Source: Planctomycetota bacterium (lineage in GTDB: Bacteria; Planctomycetota; UBA1135; JADKAF01). From it: a stretch of DNA of 53,992 bases. The translations under genes and the position numbers were made by a program. Every line of letters starts with the position of its first letter. Within the stretch, counting starts at the first letter, position 1. The notes under the pieces were generated by a model that searched no databases, was not told the DNA's origin, and was given only the letters and a program-made list of their open reading frames with translations. The stretch is taken from the NCBI GenBank assembly GCA_016793245.1, contig JAEUHW010000275.1, positions 1 to 53,992 on the forward strand. The letters run 5' to 3'. Below, piece by piece: positions 46,503 to 53,992 of this stretch.

Positions 46503-47867
46503 TCAGCGCTCGATCCTCCAGCGCGAGGATGCGCCGGGAGCGAGCAAGAGCAAGCCCTCCTCCGCGCTCCACGGCGCATCGCGGAGCGCGCGCCCTCCGC
46601 GGTACGCCGCGCGCGGCGGAGCCGCGAGTCCGAAGAGGCGCACTTGCTCCACGGAGGCACCTCCGCCGAAGAGCTTCAGGGTGAGCGGCGCTTCGAGCGG
46701 AACGCCGAGGCCCGCGGCGTCGAGCAGGACCTCGCGAGTGCCGCGCAGCACGCCGAGCTCCCATTGTCCCTCGCTGCGCGCGATCCGCGCGGTGGCGAAG
46801 GACGCGTCTCCGCGCGGCGCGAGCCGCACGCCGAGTCGACTCGCCTCGCCGTCGGAGACGAGCTCGCAGACGCGCGGAGGATCGGCGACCTCGTAGCGCG
46901 CGAGCCAAGCGCAGACGCTGGAGGCCGAGGTGATGCGCCAGTCGTGCGCGGGCGTTCGACCGCGCACGCTCCATTCGTGGACGGGCGCCCCGCGCTCGCG
47001 GAGCCAGGTCCCGAGGGCGAGGTTCTGCGCGCGCAGATAGCTCAGCGGATCGTCGGGTGCGTGCACGAGGAGCAGCGGCAGATCGACGAGATGCGCTGCA
47101 TAGCTAGGCTCGGATGCGTGTCCGAGGCGCGCGCCATCGAGGCGCAGCACGCTCGAGCGGCGGTACGGGCGCTCGTCGACGAACGGCGCCGCGCCGAAGA
47201 GCCGCTCCATCCAGAGGCGCAGCGGCGCGCTCTCGCGCGCGTAGGTGTCGAGCAAGTCGTGCGGCCCCTGTAACGCAGCGACGGCGGCGAAGCGCGCGAC
47301 GGCATCTTCGCGGTGGCGCGCCGCGAAGCAGAGCGCGCTCTGCGCCCCCATCGACCAACCCACCGCATAGAGCCTCTGGCGATCGACCGGCTGCTCGAGA
47401 AGCACGCGCGCCAAGACTGCGCGCACGTTGCGCTGCGCCGGCGGGAAGCCGAAGGACTTGTCGTCGAGACCGCGCGGCGCGAGGAGGAACCAACCGCGCC
47501 GCGCGCATTCCTCGGGATAGTCCGTGTCGCGGAAGATCTGTCGCGGCGGAGATCCGAAGCCGTGCCATGCGAGCAAGAGCGGTCGCGTGTCTCCCGGGCG
47601 GAGATCGCGCGGCACGCCCAGCAGATAGTCCTCGCCGAAGCCGGTGCCCGTCTCCGTCCCGTCGAGGAAGCCCTCGCGCACGTCGAGCGCGGCGGACTCC
47701 TCACCCGCAGCGGAGCGCTCGTGCCCTGCCGTGCGCCAGACTTCGTCGAACAGGCTCTGCCCCGCGCTCGAGCTCGCACCGCTCACGAGCGCGAACAGCG
47801 CGAGCCAGCCGCGTCGAGCCAGGCACGCGAGCGCGCGCGAAGGAACCAGCAGCGCCGGTGTTCGCAC
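46503..47867 (-). CDS. secreted alpha/beta hydrolase (esterase/peptidase-like)
   Basis: 454 residues from this start. Hydrophobic WLALFALVSGASSSAG near residue 20-35 is a likely signal peptide. The alpha/beta hydrolase core has PLLLAWHGFGSPP (oxyanion region), nucleophile Ser in GWSMGAQSA (near 172), Asp in HAPDDPL (near 270) and His in AHDW (near 310). A C-terminal beta-rich domain of about 140 residues follows. GTG at 47867 is chosen since it places the signal peptide at the N-terminus; GTG at 48032 gives 55 more residues, nine bases after the preceding gene. Neither has a clear binding site. Similar to PHB-depolymerase/peptidase-type esterases, but the substrate is unknown. Confidence 0.78.
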   Translation of the reverse strand: MRTPALLVPSRALACLARRGWLALFALVSGASSSAGQSLFDEVWRTAGHERSAAGEESAALDVREGFLDGTETGTGFGEDYLLGVPRDLRPGDTRPLLLAWHGFGSPPRQIFRDTDYPEECARRGWFLLAPRGLDDKSFGFPPAQRNVRAVLARVLLEQPVDRQRLYAVGWSMGAQSALCFAARHREDAVARFAAVAALQGPHDLLDTYARESAPLRLWMERLFGAAPFVDERPYRRSSVLRLDGARLGHASEPSYAAHLVDLPLLLVHAPDDPLSYLRAQNLALGTWLRERGAPVHEWSVRGRTPAHDWRITSASSVCAWLARYEVADPPRVCELVSDGEASRLGVRLAPRGDASFATARIARSEGQWELGVLRGTREVLLDAAGLGVPLEAPLTLKLFGGGASVEQVRLFGLAAPPRAAYRGGRALRDAPWSAEEGLLLLAPGASSRWRIER

Positions 47868-48041
47868 CAACGCGTGCGCGCTCCGAGCTCGCGGCCACCA
47901 CCGCGCGCCAACGGCACGTTGCGCTGGCGCCGCGCCGAGCTCGCCTGGAGCGCGCTTCGCGAGCTCCGCCGCGGAACTCGGCGGCTCCTCGTCGCGTCGC
48001 GGGAGCCCGACGGCTTGCAAGCGCTCGAGCACGGCGGTGAC

Positions 48042-50666
48042 TCAGCGCTTCCGCGCGTTCTCTTCGGCGGCGCGGCGCGCGGCCTCGAGCACCGCCGCCT
48101 TACGCGCGGCCTCCGCTGCGGCGCGCTTCGCGCGCTCTTGCTCCGCGCGCTTTCGCCGTTCGGCGGCGAGCTCGGCTTCGCGGCGCTTCGCGAGCTCGCG
48201 CGGCGACATCAGTTCGATGCTGGTGCGCTGCTCGCCGGGCGCGAGCTCCAGCGTGCGCCGTCCCACCCAACCAGAGCCCGCGCGCACGATCACTTCCCAC
48301 TTCCCCGGGAGCAGGCCCTCGATGCGCCCAGCACCTTCCTTGCCCGTCGCGACGATCGCGCGCGCGCCGCGCTCGATCGCTTCGGCGTCGAGCGGCTTCA
48401 CTTCGATGCGCAGCTCGCGCTCCACGCCGAGCTTCCGCGCTTCGTCGCGGTCGGTCGAGTGGAGCCTCGTTCCGACGGCGAGGTCCGCGCCCAGCTCCAA
48501 CATCACCACGCCGAGGTCGAGCTTGCCGCCGCCCCAGACCTCCAGGGCCGGAAGATGGCGCCGCGCATGTCGCGGTGAAGAGATCTCGACGCCGCCCATC
48601 CCCGCTTCGATCCCCGACCACTGGAAGCGCCCTTGAGCTCCATAGCTCACGCTGCCTCCGCGCAGGCCGACGCCGTCGACGCGATAGCTCGCCGGCGCGC
48701 CGCCATCGACGGAGGAACGCACGAGACCGACGAGCGTTCCCGTCGGAGCGCGCTCGAGGATCTCGAGCGTGAAGCTCACCTCTTCGTCGCCGGGCAGCGT
48801 GATCAGCGCGCGATCGATCGGCAGCGGTGCGTGGCCGAAGCTCTGCACGCGCACGCCGTAGGCCCCCGGTAGCACATCGGGCACGAAGAACTCGCCGAAC
48901 GCATCGCTGCGCCCGCGGAACTGGTTCGGCTTCCGCGGCGCGGTTCGGCCGGAGAGCTCTTCCACGAGATCGATGCGCGCGGGACCGACGGCGCGGCCGA
49001 GCGTGTCGACGACGCGCCCGCGCACGCCGTGCGCACCGCGCAACACGAGGCGCAGCTCCGCGATCGCCGCCTGCTTCGGCGGGGCGATGCGCTCGCGCGC
49101 CTCGCGGAAACCGCTGGCCTCGGCGAGCAGCTCGAGCGGCACGCGCGGGAAAGGCCCGAGCTCGAAGTTCCCGTCCGCATCGCTGCGCGCCTCGCGCGCT
49201 TCGCCGAGCGCATCGCGCGCGCCCTCGGGCCCGACCTCGATCGCGACGTCGGTCACGGGCTTCCCCATCGCGTCGAGGACGGTTCCGCGCACGCCGAACG
49301 GCGGGGCGAGCTGGATCTCGATCGGCTTCGGCGGGCGCTGCGCGACCGCCGCGTCGAGGCGCAGCTCGCGCACGCCGTACGCGAGATCGCCGTCGAACGA
49401 GCAGAGCTTCCACGCACCGGGGCGCAAGCCCTGGAGCCGGAAGGCCCCCTCCGCATCGCTGCGCACGACGTGCTCTTCCTCGTCCACCGCGGCGAAGCGC
49501 GGGAAACTGCGCTTCTCACCGAGAGCGACGACCGCGGCTCCAGCGGCGGGCCGGCCCTCCGGATCGCGCACGACGCCGAGGACCAGGATCCCGCGCGACA
49601 ACCGCAGCTCCACGGTCGGGAGCGCTTCGCCGGACGTCGCCGCCGGCGCTGCGAGCTCTCGCTCCGCGCTCTCCGCGGCGCGCTCGGCGCTGCGCGCGAC
49701 GACGCGCACGCCGCCCGCGGCGAGCCCCGTGAAGCGCGCTTCGCCGCGCGCATCGCTCGCGGCCTCGAGCGCCACGCGCGGTCGACCGCCTTCGGCTTCC
49801 TGTCGCACTTGGATCGCGGCGCCGGAGAGGGGCTCACCGGCGTCGTCGAGGACGCGCACGAGCAAGTGAAGCTCCGGCTGGAGCGCCACCGCGATCTCCT
49901 CGTCGTTGCCGCGGCGCAGCGCGACGCGCTCCAAACGCGCGGGCGCGAAGCCGTTGGCGCGCGCGCGCAGCTCGAAGTCCCCGGGACCGAGCCCTTCGAT
50001 CGCGAACATGCCCGAGCGATCGCTCTGCACCGGCTCGCTCGAGCGCGGCACGCCGCTGGTCGCCGCGACGCGCAGCGCGACGAGCTCGGCGCCGGCGATG
50101 GGCTCGCCCTCCGCGGCATCGACGACGCGACCGCGCAGCGTGAGTGAGCGATCCAGCGCGAGCTCGCGCTCGCCCTCGAACGGCAGCGCGGCGAAGCGCG
50201 CGGGCAAGAAGCCCTCCGCGCGCACGATCAACGCGATCTCGGAGGCGGGAGGGAGCTCCAAGGCGAACGCGCCCGTGGCATCGGCGGCGAACGCGACCTC
50301 GCCGCCGTCGAGCTGGACCCACAGCTCAGCGTGCGGAAGGGCCTCGCCGCCCGCTTCCACCACGCGGCCGCGGAGCGCCGGGACCGCGCCGCGAAGCAGC
50401 TCCTCGCGCGAAGGCGCCACCGGCTCCGACCAAGCCGCGACGACGAGCGCGGCCCCTTGGCGTTCCCAGCGCTCCGTCTCCGGCGCCGCGGGAGCGAGCA
50501 GGGCGTCCTCTCCCGCGACCTCTGCCGCCAGCGCCGCTCGCAGCACCTTCGCCTCGCCGGCGCTCACCGCCACATCGTCGCGGAGGAGCTCCCAGACCAG
50601 CGCGGCGATGACGAGCCCCAGCGCGGCGAGCAGCGCGAACGAGGAGCGAGCGGAGCGGAGCATCAT
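48042..50666 (-). CDS. membrane-anchored protein with multiple carboxypeptidase-regulatory-like domains
   Basis: 874 residues. One N-terminal membrane anchor (FALLAALGLVIAALVWELL, about 10-28) is followed by seven or so beta-sandwich repeats of the carboxypeptidase-regulatory/CNA-B-like type, each beginning with a pattern such as LRGRVVDAAEGEPIAGAEL, VRGRVVDTLGRAVGPARI or VLGVVRDPEGRPAAGA. The last 55 residues are a charged coiled coil (ELAKRREAELAAERRKRAEQ). The repeats are structural and often in adhesion or polymer-binding proteins. No enzyme domain was seen. It precedes the hydrolase gene by nine bases or more and probably shares a transcript. Confidence 0.8.
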   Translation of the reverse strand: MMLRSARSSFALLAALGLVIAALVWELLRDDVAVSAGEAKVLRAALAAEVAGEDALLAPAAPETERWERQGAALVVAAWSEPVAPSREELLRGAVPALRGRVVEAGGEALPHAELWVQLDGGEVAFAADATGAFALELPPASEIALIVRAEGFLPARFAALPFEGERELALDRSLTLRGRVVDAAEGEPIAGAELVALRVAATSGVPRSSEPVQSDRSGMFAIEGLGPGDFELRARANGFAPARLERVALRRGNDEEIAVALQPELHLLVRVLDDAGEPLSGAAIQVRQEAEGGRPRVALEAASDARGEARFTGLAAGGVRVVARSAERAAESAERELAAPAATSGEALPTVELRLSRGILVLGVVRDPEGRPAAGAAVVALGEKRSFPRFAAVDEEEHVVRSDAEGAFRLQGLRPGAWKLCSFDGDLAYGVRELRLDAAVAQRPPKPIEIQLAPPFGVRGTVLDAMGKPVTDVAIEVGPEGARDALGEAREARSDADGNFELGPFPRVPLELLAEASGFREARERIAPPKQAAIAELRLVLRGAHGVRGRVVDTLGRAVGPARIDLVEELSGRTAPRKPNQFRGRSDAFGEFFVPDVLPGAYGVRVQSFGHAPLPIDRALITLPGDEEVSFTLEILERAPTGTLVGLVRSSVDGGAPASYRVDGVGLRGGSVSYGAQGRFQWSGIEAGMGGVEISSPRHARRHLPALEVWGGGKLDLGVVMLELGADLAVGTRLHSTDRDEARKLGVERELRIEVKPLDAEAIERGARAIVATGKEGAGRIEGLLPGKWEVIVRAGSGWVGRRTLELAPGEQRTSIELMSPRELAKRREAELAAERRKRAEQERAKRAAAEAARKAAVLEAARRAAEENARKR

Positions 50667-50793
50667 CGAAGAGAGGGGCGACCTGAGGAGAAGTGCGGGT
50701 TCCTACCATAGCGCCTCCAAGCCCTCGCGCCGTGGCAGACGCCGCGAGAATCTCGATGGTCCCGGTCCATCGCGAGCCGCTCCGGCGCGCCCA

Positions 50794-51657
50794 CTACGAG
50801 AACTCCGCGATCTCGATCGGCGCCGAGAACGCTCCCACCGGCGGGCGCTCGAGCTCGAGCTTCCGCACGCGCCGCCCGAGATCGTCGGCGACCCAGAGCT
50901 GCCCCGGCGCGCCCCACGCGAGGCCCGCGGGATCGCACAGCTCCGATCGGGGCGCGAGCTCGCCGAGGAAGACTCCGTCGCGATCGAAGAGCTTCAGCGC
51001 GGCATCGAGGCCGACTTGGGCGACGACCAAGCCACCGCCCGGGACCGGCAGCACCGCCGACGGCAGCGAGCGCTCACCCGGGCTCGTCGCGGTCGAGAGC
51101 ATCCAGAGGAAGGCGCCTTCGTACGAGAAGACCTGCACGCAGCCGTTCCGCGTGTCGGCGACGTAGATGCGCTCCTCGTCGACGCTGAGGCCGCGCGGCG
51201 CACCGAAGCTCTCCTCTTCCTCGCCGAACGAGGCGAGCCGCCCCGCGTAGCGCCCGCGCTCGTCGTAGAGCTGCACGCCGTGCACGAGCGGCCGATCCCC
51301 GCACGCGACGACGAGCAGGCCGTCGGTGCGCAGCGCGACGGCGTTCGGATGCTGGAGCGCGCGCTTGCGGTCGAGGCCGCGGCGCTGCGCGTGGCTCGGT
51401 CCGCCGAAGCGCTGCAGCTCCTGCCCGAAGAGCGAGACGCGCCGCAGCATCGAGGCCTGCGCGTCGGCGACCCACAGCGTGTGGTCGTCGCCGAAGCAGA
51501 GCGACGAGACATCGGCCCAGCCGGCCTCGCCCGCGGGCGGCAGCACGATCTTCCGCCGCAGCACGCCGCGCGCGCGGTCGTAGAGCTTGATCTCGGCTTG
51601 GATCTCGCAGTAGCCCACCGCAAGAAGTTGACCGCGACTGTCGAGCGCGCCGTACAT
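50794..51657 (-). CDS. NHL-repeat beta-propeller protein
   Basis: 287 residues. Repeated strands such as ADVSSLCFGDDHTLWVADAQASMLRR, LQHPNAVALRTDGLLVVACG, FGAPRGLSVDEERIYVADTRNGCVQVFS and CDPAGLAWGAPGQLWVADD are NHL-type blades of a propeller with five or six units. There is no signal peptide or membrane span. The family includes scaffold and lactonase-like proteins; no catalytic residue could be assigned. It lies 126 bases before the regulatory-like gene on the same strand and is preceded by the second copy of the 169-bp repeat. Confidence 0.8.
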   Translation of the reverse strand: MYGALDSRGQLLAVGYCEIQAEIKLYDRARGVLRRKIVLPPAGEAGWADVSSLCFGDDHTLWVADAQASMLRRVSLFGQELQRFGGPSHAQRRGLDRKRALQHPNAVALRTDGLLVVACGDRPLVHGVQLYDERGRYAGRLASFGEEEESFGAPRGLSVDEERIYVADTRNGCVQVFSYEGAFLWMLSTATSPGERSLPSAVLPVPGGGLVVAQVGLDAALKLFDRDGVFLGELAPRSELCDPAGLAWGAPGQLWVADDLGRRVRKLELERPPVGAFSAPIEIAEFS

Positions 51658-51718
51658 GCGAACGCAGCGTAGTGCGCGCCGCGCATCGCGCGCAAGGGCG
51701 CGGAGGCGCGGGCCGCGC

Positions 51719-51887
51719 GCAGCCGCCTGTCGAAGAAGTCATTCGGGCTGGAGAACGCGCCTCGGTCGCCTCGCCTGCGTTGCCGGAACCTAGCGGGAGC
51801 ACCCGCTTCAGCTCCGATGCCTGCTACTTCGCGAGACGCCCGATGCAGCGTTTCCAGCCTGGTCGCACTGCTTCGATGGGCGGCTAG
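51719..51887. repeat. 169-bp structured repeat, copy B
   Basis: Ungapped match to copy A at 20041-20209. In both copies the ends are complementary, but the sixth base pair is A-T in A and C-G in B, and the thirteenth is G-A mismatched in A and C-G in B. The right end supplies the TAG stop (51884-51886) of the membrane protein gene. The left TA present in A is CA here. It lies between that gene and the NHL gene, both on the minus strand. Confidence 0.85.
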
Positions 51888-53542
51888 AGCGGCGCGGAAC
51901 TCCTGGCGCCGGTCCCCGCTCGCGGGACCGCTTCGACGGGCTCGGTGCGCGGCGCGCTCTCGCGCGCGGTCGCTTTCACGCCTCCCTCGATCGCGCGCTC
52001 CAGGCGCCGACGCGCGGCGAGGTCTCCCAAGCCCTGCCCTTCGAAGTGCGGCCGCGCCTCCGCCCAGCTCGCGCGTACGAAGAGCGCCCACGGCCCATCG
52101 AGCGCGGCCGCCCGCCACGCCGACGAGCTCGCGAGATGCGCGAGCAGGACGCGCGTGTGCGCGGCGCGCAGATCGATCAGCGCCGCCCGCAGAGCGTAGT
52201 GCTCGCAGGTGCGCTCGAAGAAGCCGACGTCGGCGAGGAGTTCGAAGTAGGTCTCGAGTCCCGATCGGCCGAGCACCTCGAGCCGCGCATCCACGAGTGC
52301 GGGTCGCTCGAGGACGAAGCTCGCGCACGCGCCGACGTTGAGATCGCAGAAGAGAGCTTCGCCTTCGCCAGCGCGCTTCCAACGCTCGAGTCCGACCAGC
52401 GGGAAATGATCCGGTGCGAGCCCGAGGCCGCTCGGCGAGACGACGCGGAAAGCGTGCGCGCGCGCGGGCCCCGCGGCATCGATCGCGAGGACGAGCGCCA
52501 GCACTCCGAGCAGCGTGCCGGCGGCGAGCGCGACGCGGCGATGCAACGCCACGGCGAGCAGCGGCACGAGCGCCGCGGCCGCGGCGAGCGCGACGAAGCT
52601 CAGGTTCCGCCGCGCCTGGTAGGCGAGGAAGAGCGCGCCGGCGCCGAGCAGGCCGAGCGCGAACGCTTGCGCAAAGCGGCGCGTGCCGAGCGCGAGCGAG
52701 CACCCCGCGGCGATCAGTGCGGCGAAGGCGCCGAAGGTCCAGGCCGTCGCGTCGTTCCGCAGCAACGCGGGCGTGAACTCCGCGATGCGCGAGAACACCG
52801 CCGCCGAGCCGTCGATGCGCGTCCAGAGCTCCCAAGGAAAGAGCCACCCGCTCACGCCATACGGATTGGCCAGCGGCGCGGCCAGCAACAGCGCGCCGAG
52901 CAGAAGGGCGCCGCGGCGCCGCTCTCGATCGAGGAGCAGCGGCGCGAGCAGTGCCGCCGCGAGGAGCCAACCGAGAACGAAGAGGCCCTGCACGTTGGCG
53001 AGCGCCACGAGCAACGCGACCGCGGCGCTTCCGGCGCGCCCGCTTCCCGCGCGCGCGAAGCGGACGAGGGTCGCGAGCAACAGCGCGAGCAACGCGAAGC
53101 TCAGCAGCTCGGGCCGCAGGAGCGGCCGCAGCGCGAACGCCGGCACCCAGGTGAGCGCCGCGAAAGGCGCGAGGAGCCGCGAACGATCTTCCTCCACGCC
53201 GTGCCAGCGCAGCAGCTCGCGCGCCGCGCCGCTCGTCGCGAGCGCGACGGCGGCGGCCAGCGCGCAACCGAAGAGCCCGAGCCCCTTGGCGCCGCCGGCG
53301 CTCCACGCTCCATACGCCAGGATCTGGAAACCCCAGTGGAGATCGATCCAAGGCGCCCCGGCGCGGACCAGCGTCAGCTCGTCGACGCGCGGAACATCCC
53401 CGCGCTCCCAGAGCATCCGCCCGCCCGAGAGGTGGAACCAGAGGTCGCCGTCGTGCAGCGGGACGCAGAGCAGCGCGCCGCACCAAGCGGCGACGGCGAG
53501 AGTCGTCGTGAGCGCGATCCAGCGCGTCTGCGATGCCGGCAC
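51884..53542 (-). CDS. polytopic membrane protein, GT-C glycosyltransferase-like
   Basis: 552 residues with about ten membrane segments in the first 360 residues. The N-terminus has HDGDLWFHLSGGRMLWERG and VDELTLVRAGAPWIDLHWGF, the acidic loop pattern of GT-C-like proteins (DGD motif after the first span). The C-terminal 190 residues form a soluble domain. The start GTG at 53542 has GGAGG six bases upstream. The enzyme may transfer a sugar from a lipid carrier, but no substrate can be named. The last two residues, Pro-Leu, and the TAG stop come from the right end of the 169-bp repeat. Confidence 0.72.
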   Translation of the reverse strand: MPASQTRWIALTTTLAVAAWCGALLCVPLHDGDLWFHLSGGRMLWERGDVPRVDELTLVRAGAPWIDLHWGFQILAYGAWSAGGAKGLGLFGCALAAAVALATSGAARELLRWHGVEEDRSRLLAPFAALTWVPAFALRPLLRPELLSFALLALLLATLVRFARAGSGRAGSAAVALLVALANVQGLFVLGWLLAAALLAPLLLDRERRRGALLLGALLLAAPLANPYGVSGWLFPWELWTRIDGSAAVFSRIAEFTPALLRNDATAWTFGAFAALIAAGCSLALGTRRFAQAFALGLLGAGALFLAYQARRNLSFVALAAAAALVPLLAVALHRRVALAAGTLLGVLALVLAIDAAGPARAHAFRVVSPSGLGLAPDHFPLVGLERWKRAGEGEALFCDLNVGACASFVLERPALVDARLEVLGRSGLETYFELLADVGFFERTCEHYALRAALIDLRAAHTRVLLAHLASSSAWRAAALDGPWALFVRASWAEARPHFEGQGLGDLAARRRLERAIEGGVKATARESAPRTEPVEAVPRAGTGARSSAPL

Positions 53543-53618
53543 GGAGGTCCTCCGGCAGCCTCTCGGCTCGCGCCGCGCGATACTGGAGAACCTTCCGGCG
53601 GAGCCGCGGAGCCCGCGC

Positions 53619-53960
53619 TCACTCCCCGTAGAGGTCGACGTACTCCTGCCACCAGTACCAGAGCACGGTGACGGTGTGCTTGTCGGCGTAGTGGATCTTC
53701 TTCCACCCGAGGCTCGCGGCGATCGAGCCGATACCGTTCTCGCCCCAGCCCACTTCCATGTAGTAGTAGCGGAAGCGCTTCAGATCGCCTCGGCCGATCT
53801 GATGGCCCTTCCGCTCGTCGACGCTCGTCGCGCCGAGGTTCACGTCCAACGGCTCGACGACATCGGTGAAGACGAGGCCGATCGGCATCGTGCAGCCGGA
53901 GCCGAGCAAGGTCAGCGCGAGGGCCAGCGCCGCCGCGGGAAGCCCGAGCGCGCGCCTCAT
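53619..53960 (-). CDS. TRL-like family lipoprotein
   Basis: 113 residues. The signal peptide ends at LLGSGC (lipobox Cys near 23). The mature part, MPIGLVFTDVVEPLDVNLGA, then GSIAASLGWKKIHYADKHTVTVL and YVDLYGE, follows the TRL-like family pattern, small lipoproteins of unknown function first noted near tRNA loci. The ATG at 53960 overlaps the stop of the preceding gene (ATGA), a second member of the same family. Confidence 0.72.
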   Translation of the reverse strand: MRRALGLPAAALALALTLLGSGCTMPIGLVFTDVVEPLDVNLGATSVDERKGHQIGRGDLKRFRYYYMEVGWGENGIGSIAASLGWKKIHYADKHTVTVLWYWWQEYVDLYGE

Positions 53961-53992
53961 TCGCCGTAGACGATCGTCGTGCGCGAGAAGTA
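53957..53992 (-). CDS. TRL-like family protein, C-terminal end
   Basis: Only the last 11 codons and stop are visible: YFSRTTIVYGE. The ending T-T-I-V-Y-G is the typical C-terminus of TRL-like proteins. It directly precedes, and overlaps by four bases, the TRL-like gene at 53619, so the two are a tandem pair. Confidence 0.55.
   Translation of the reverse strand, partial: YFSRTTIVYGE

Overview
A G+C-rich bacterial window packed with genes on both strands. LPS synthesis (waaA), SecA and LspA, lipoproteins and secreted enzymes point to a diderm. An ECF sigma factor beside a membrane Ser/Thr kinase, large VWA, NPCBM, carboxypeptidase-regulatory and MJ0042-type zinc-ribbon proteins, GH95 and tandem GroELs make a member of the Planctomycetota or a close relative the best guess. 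This is inference; there is no rRNA in the window. None of the three tRNA genes encodes its CCA end.

Layout: 1-4.8 kb holds the start of aroA (minus), an overlapping ECF sigma/Ser-Thr kinase pair, purC and mtnA. 4.8-5.3 kb is a repeat-rich junction with a terminator, tRNA-Lys and a small inverted-repeat element. 5.3-8.8 kb is the translation operon rpsB-tsf-pyrH-frr on the minus strand, with a near-consensus sigma-70 promoter at 8959-8986. 9-12.8 kb holds two envelope or secreted proteins. 13.1-18.4 kb is a chaperone block (two groEL genes, dnaJ, grpE), followed by an FmdB-type zinc ribbon and a radical SAM protein. 20.2-32.4 kb is a long minus-strand run read from right to left: lspA, pyrD, a response regulator, secA, waaA, metK and a GH95 fucosidase fused to a serine hydrolase. 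A XerC/D-type recombinase (plus) converges on uvrB-uvrC (minus). 37.6-41.5 kb has two single-span membrane proteins of unknown function. 41.6-44.3 kb is a tightly overlapping operon of a membrane protein, a NIL-domain protein and gamma-glutamyltransferase. tRNA-Cys, an M14 carboxypeptidase and tRNA-Met follow, then secreted or envelope proteins (small lipoprotein, alpha/beta hydrolase, multi-repeat regulatory-like protein, NHL propeller, polytopic GT-C-like protein) and two TRL-like proteins at the right edge.

The least explained content is non-coding. (1) A 169-bp element occurs twice without indels. Its complementary ends covary between the copies, and its terminal CTAG supplies the stop codons of three genes. 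(2) Short hairpins with the plan CAAC-nnn-TGAC-nnn-GTTG occur singly at gene ends and in arrays of six and seven, with compensatory stem changes. (3) A 37-bp tandem hairpin array lies beside tRNA-Lys. (4) An 84-bp element has 13-bp inverted ends, also ending in CTAG. Together these look like non-autonomous, hairpin-based repeats that have become terminators or gene-end structures.
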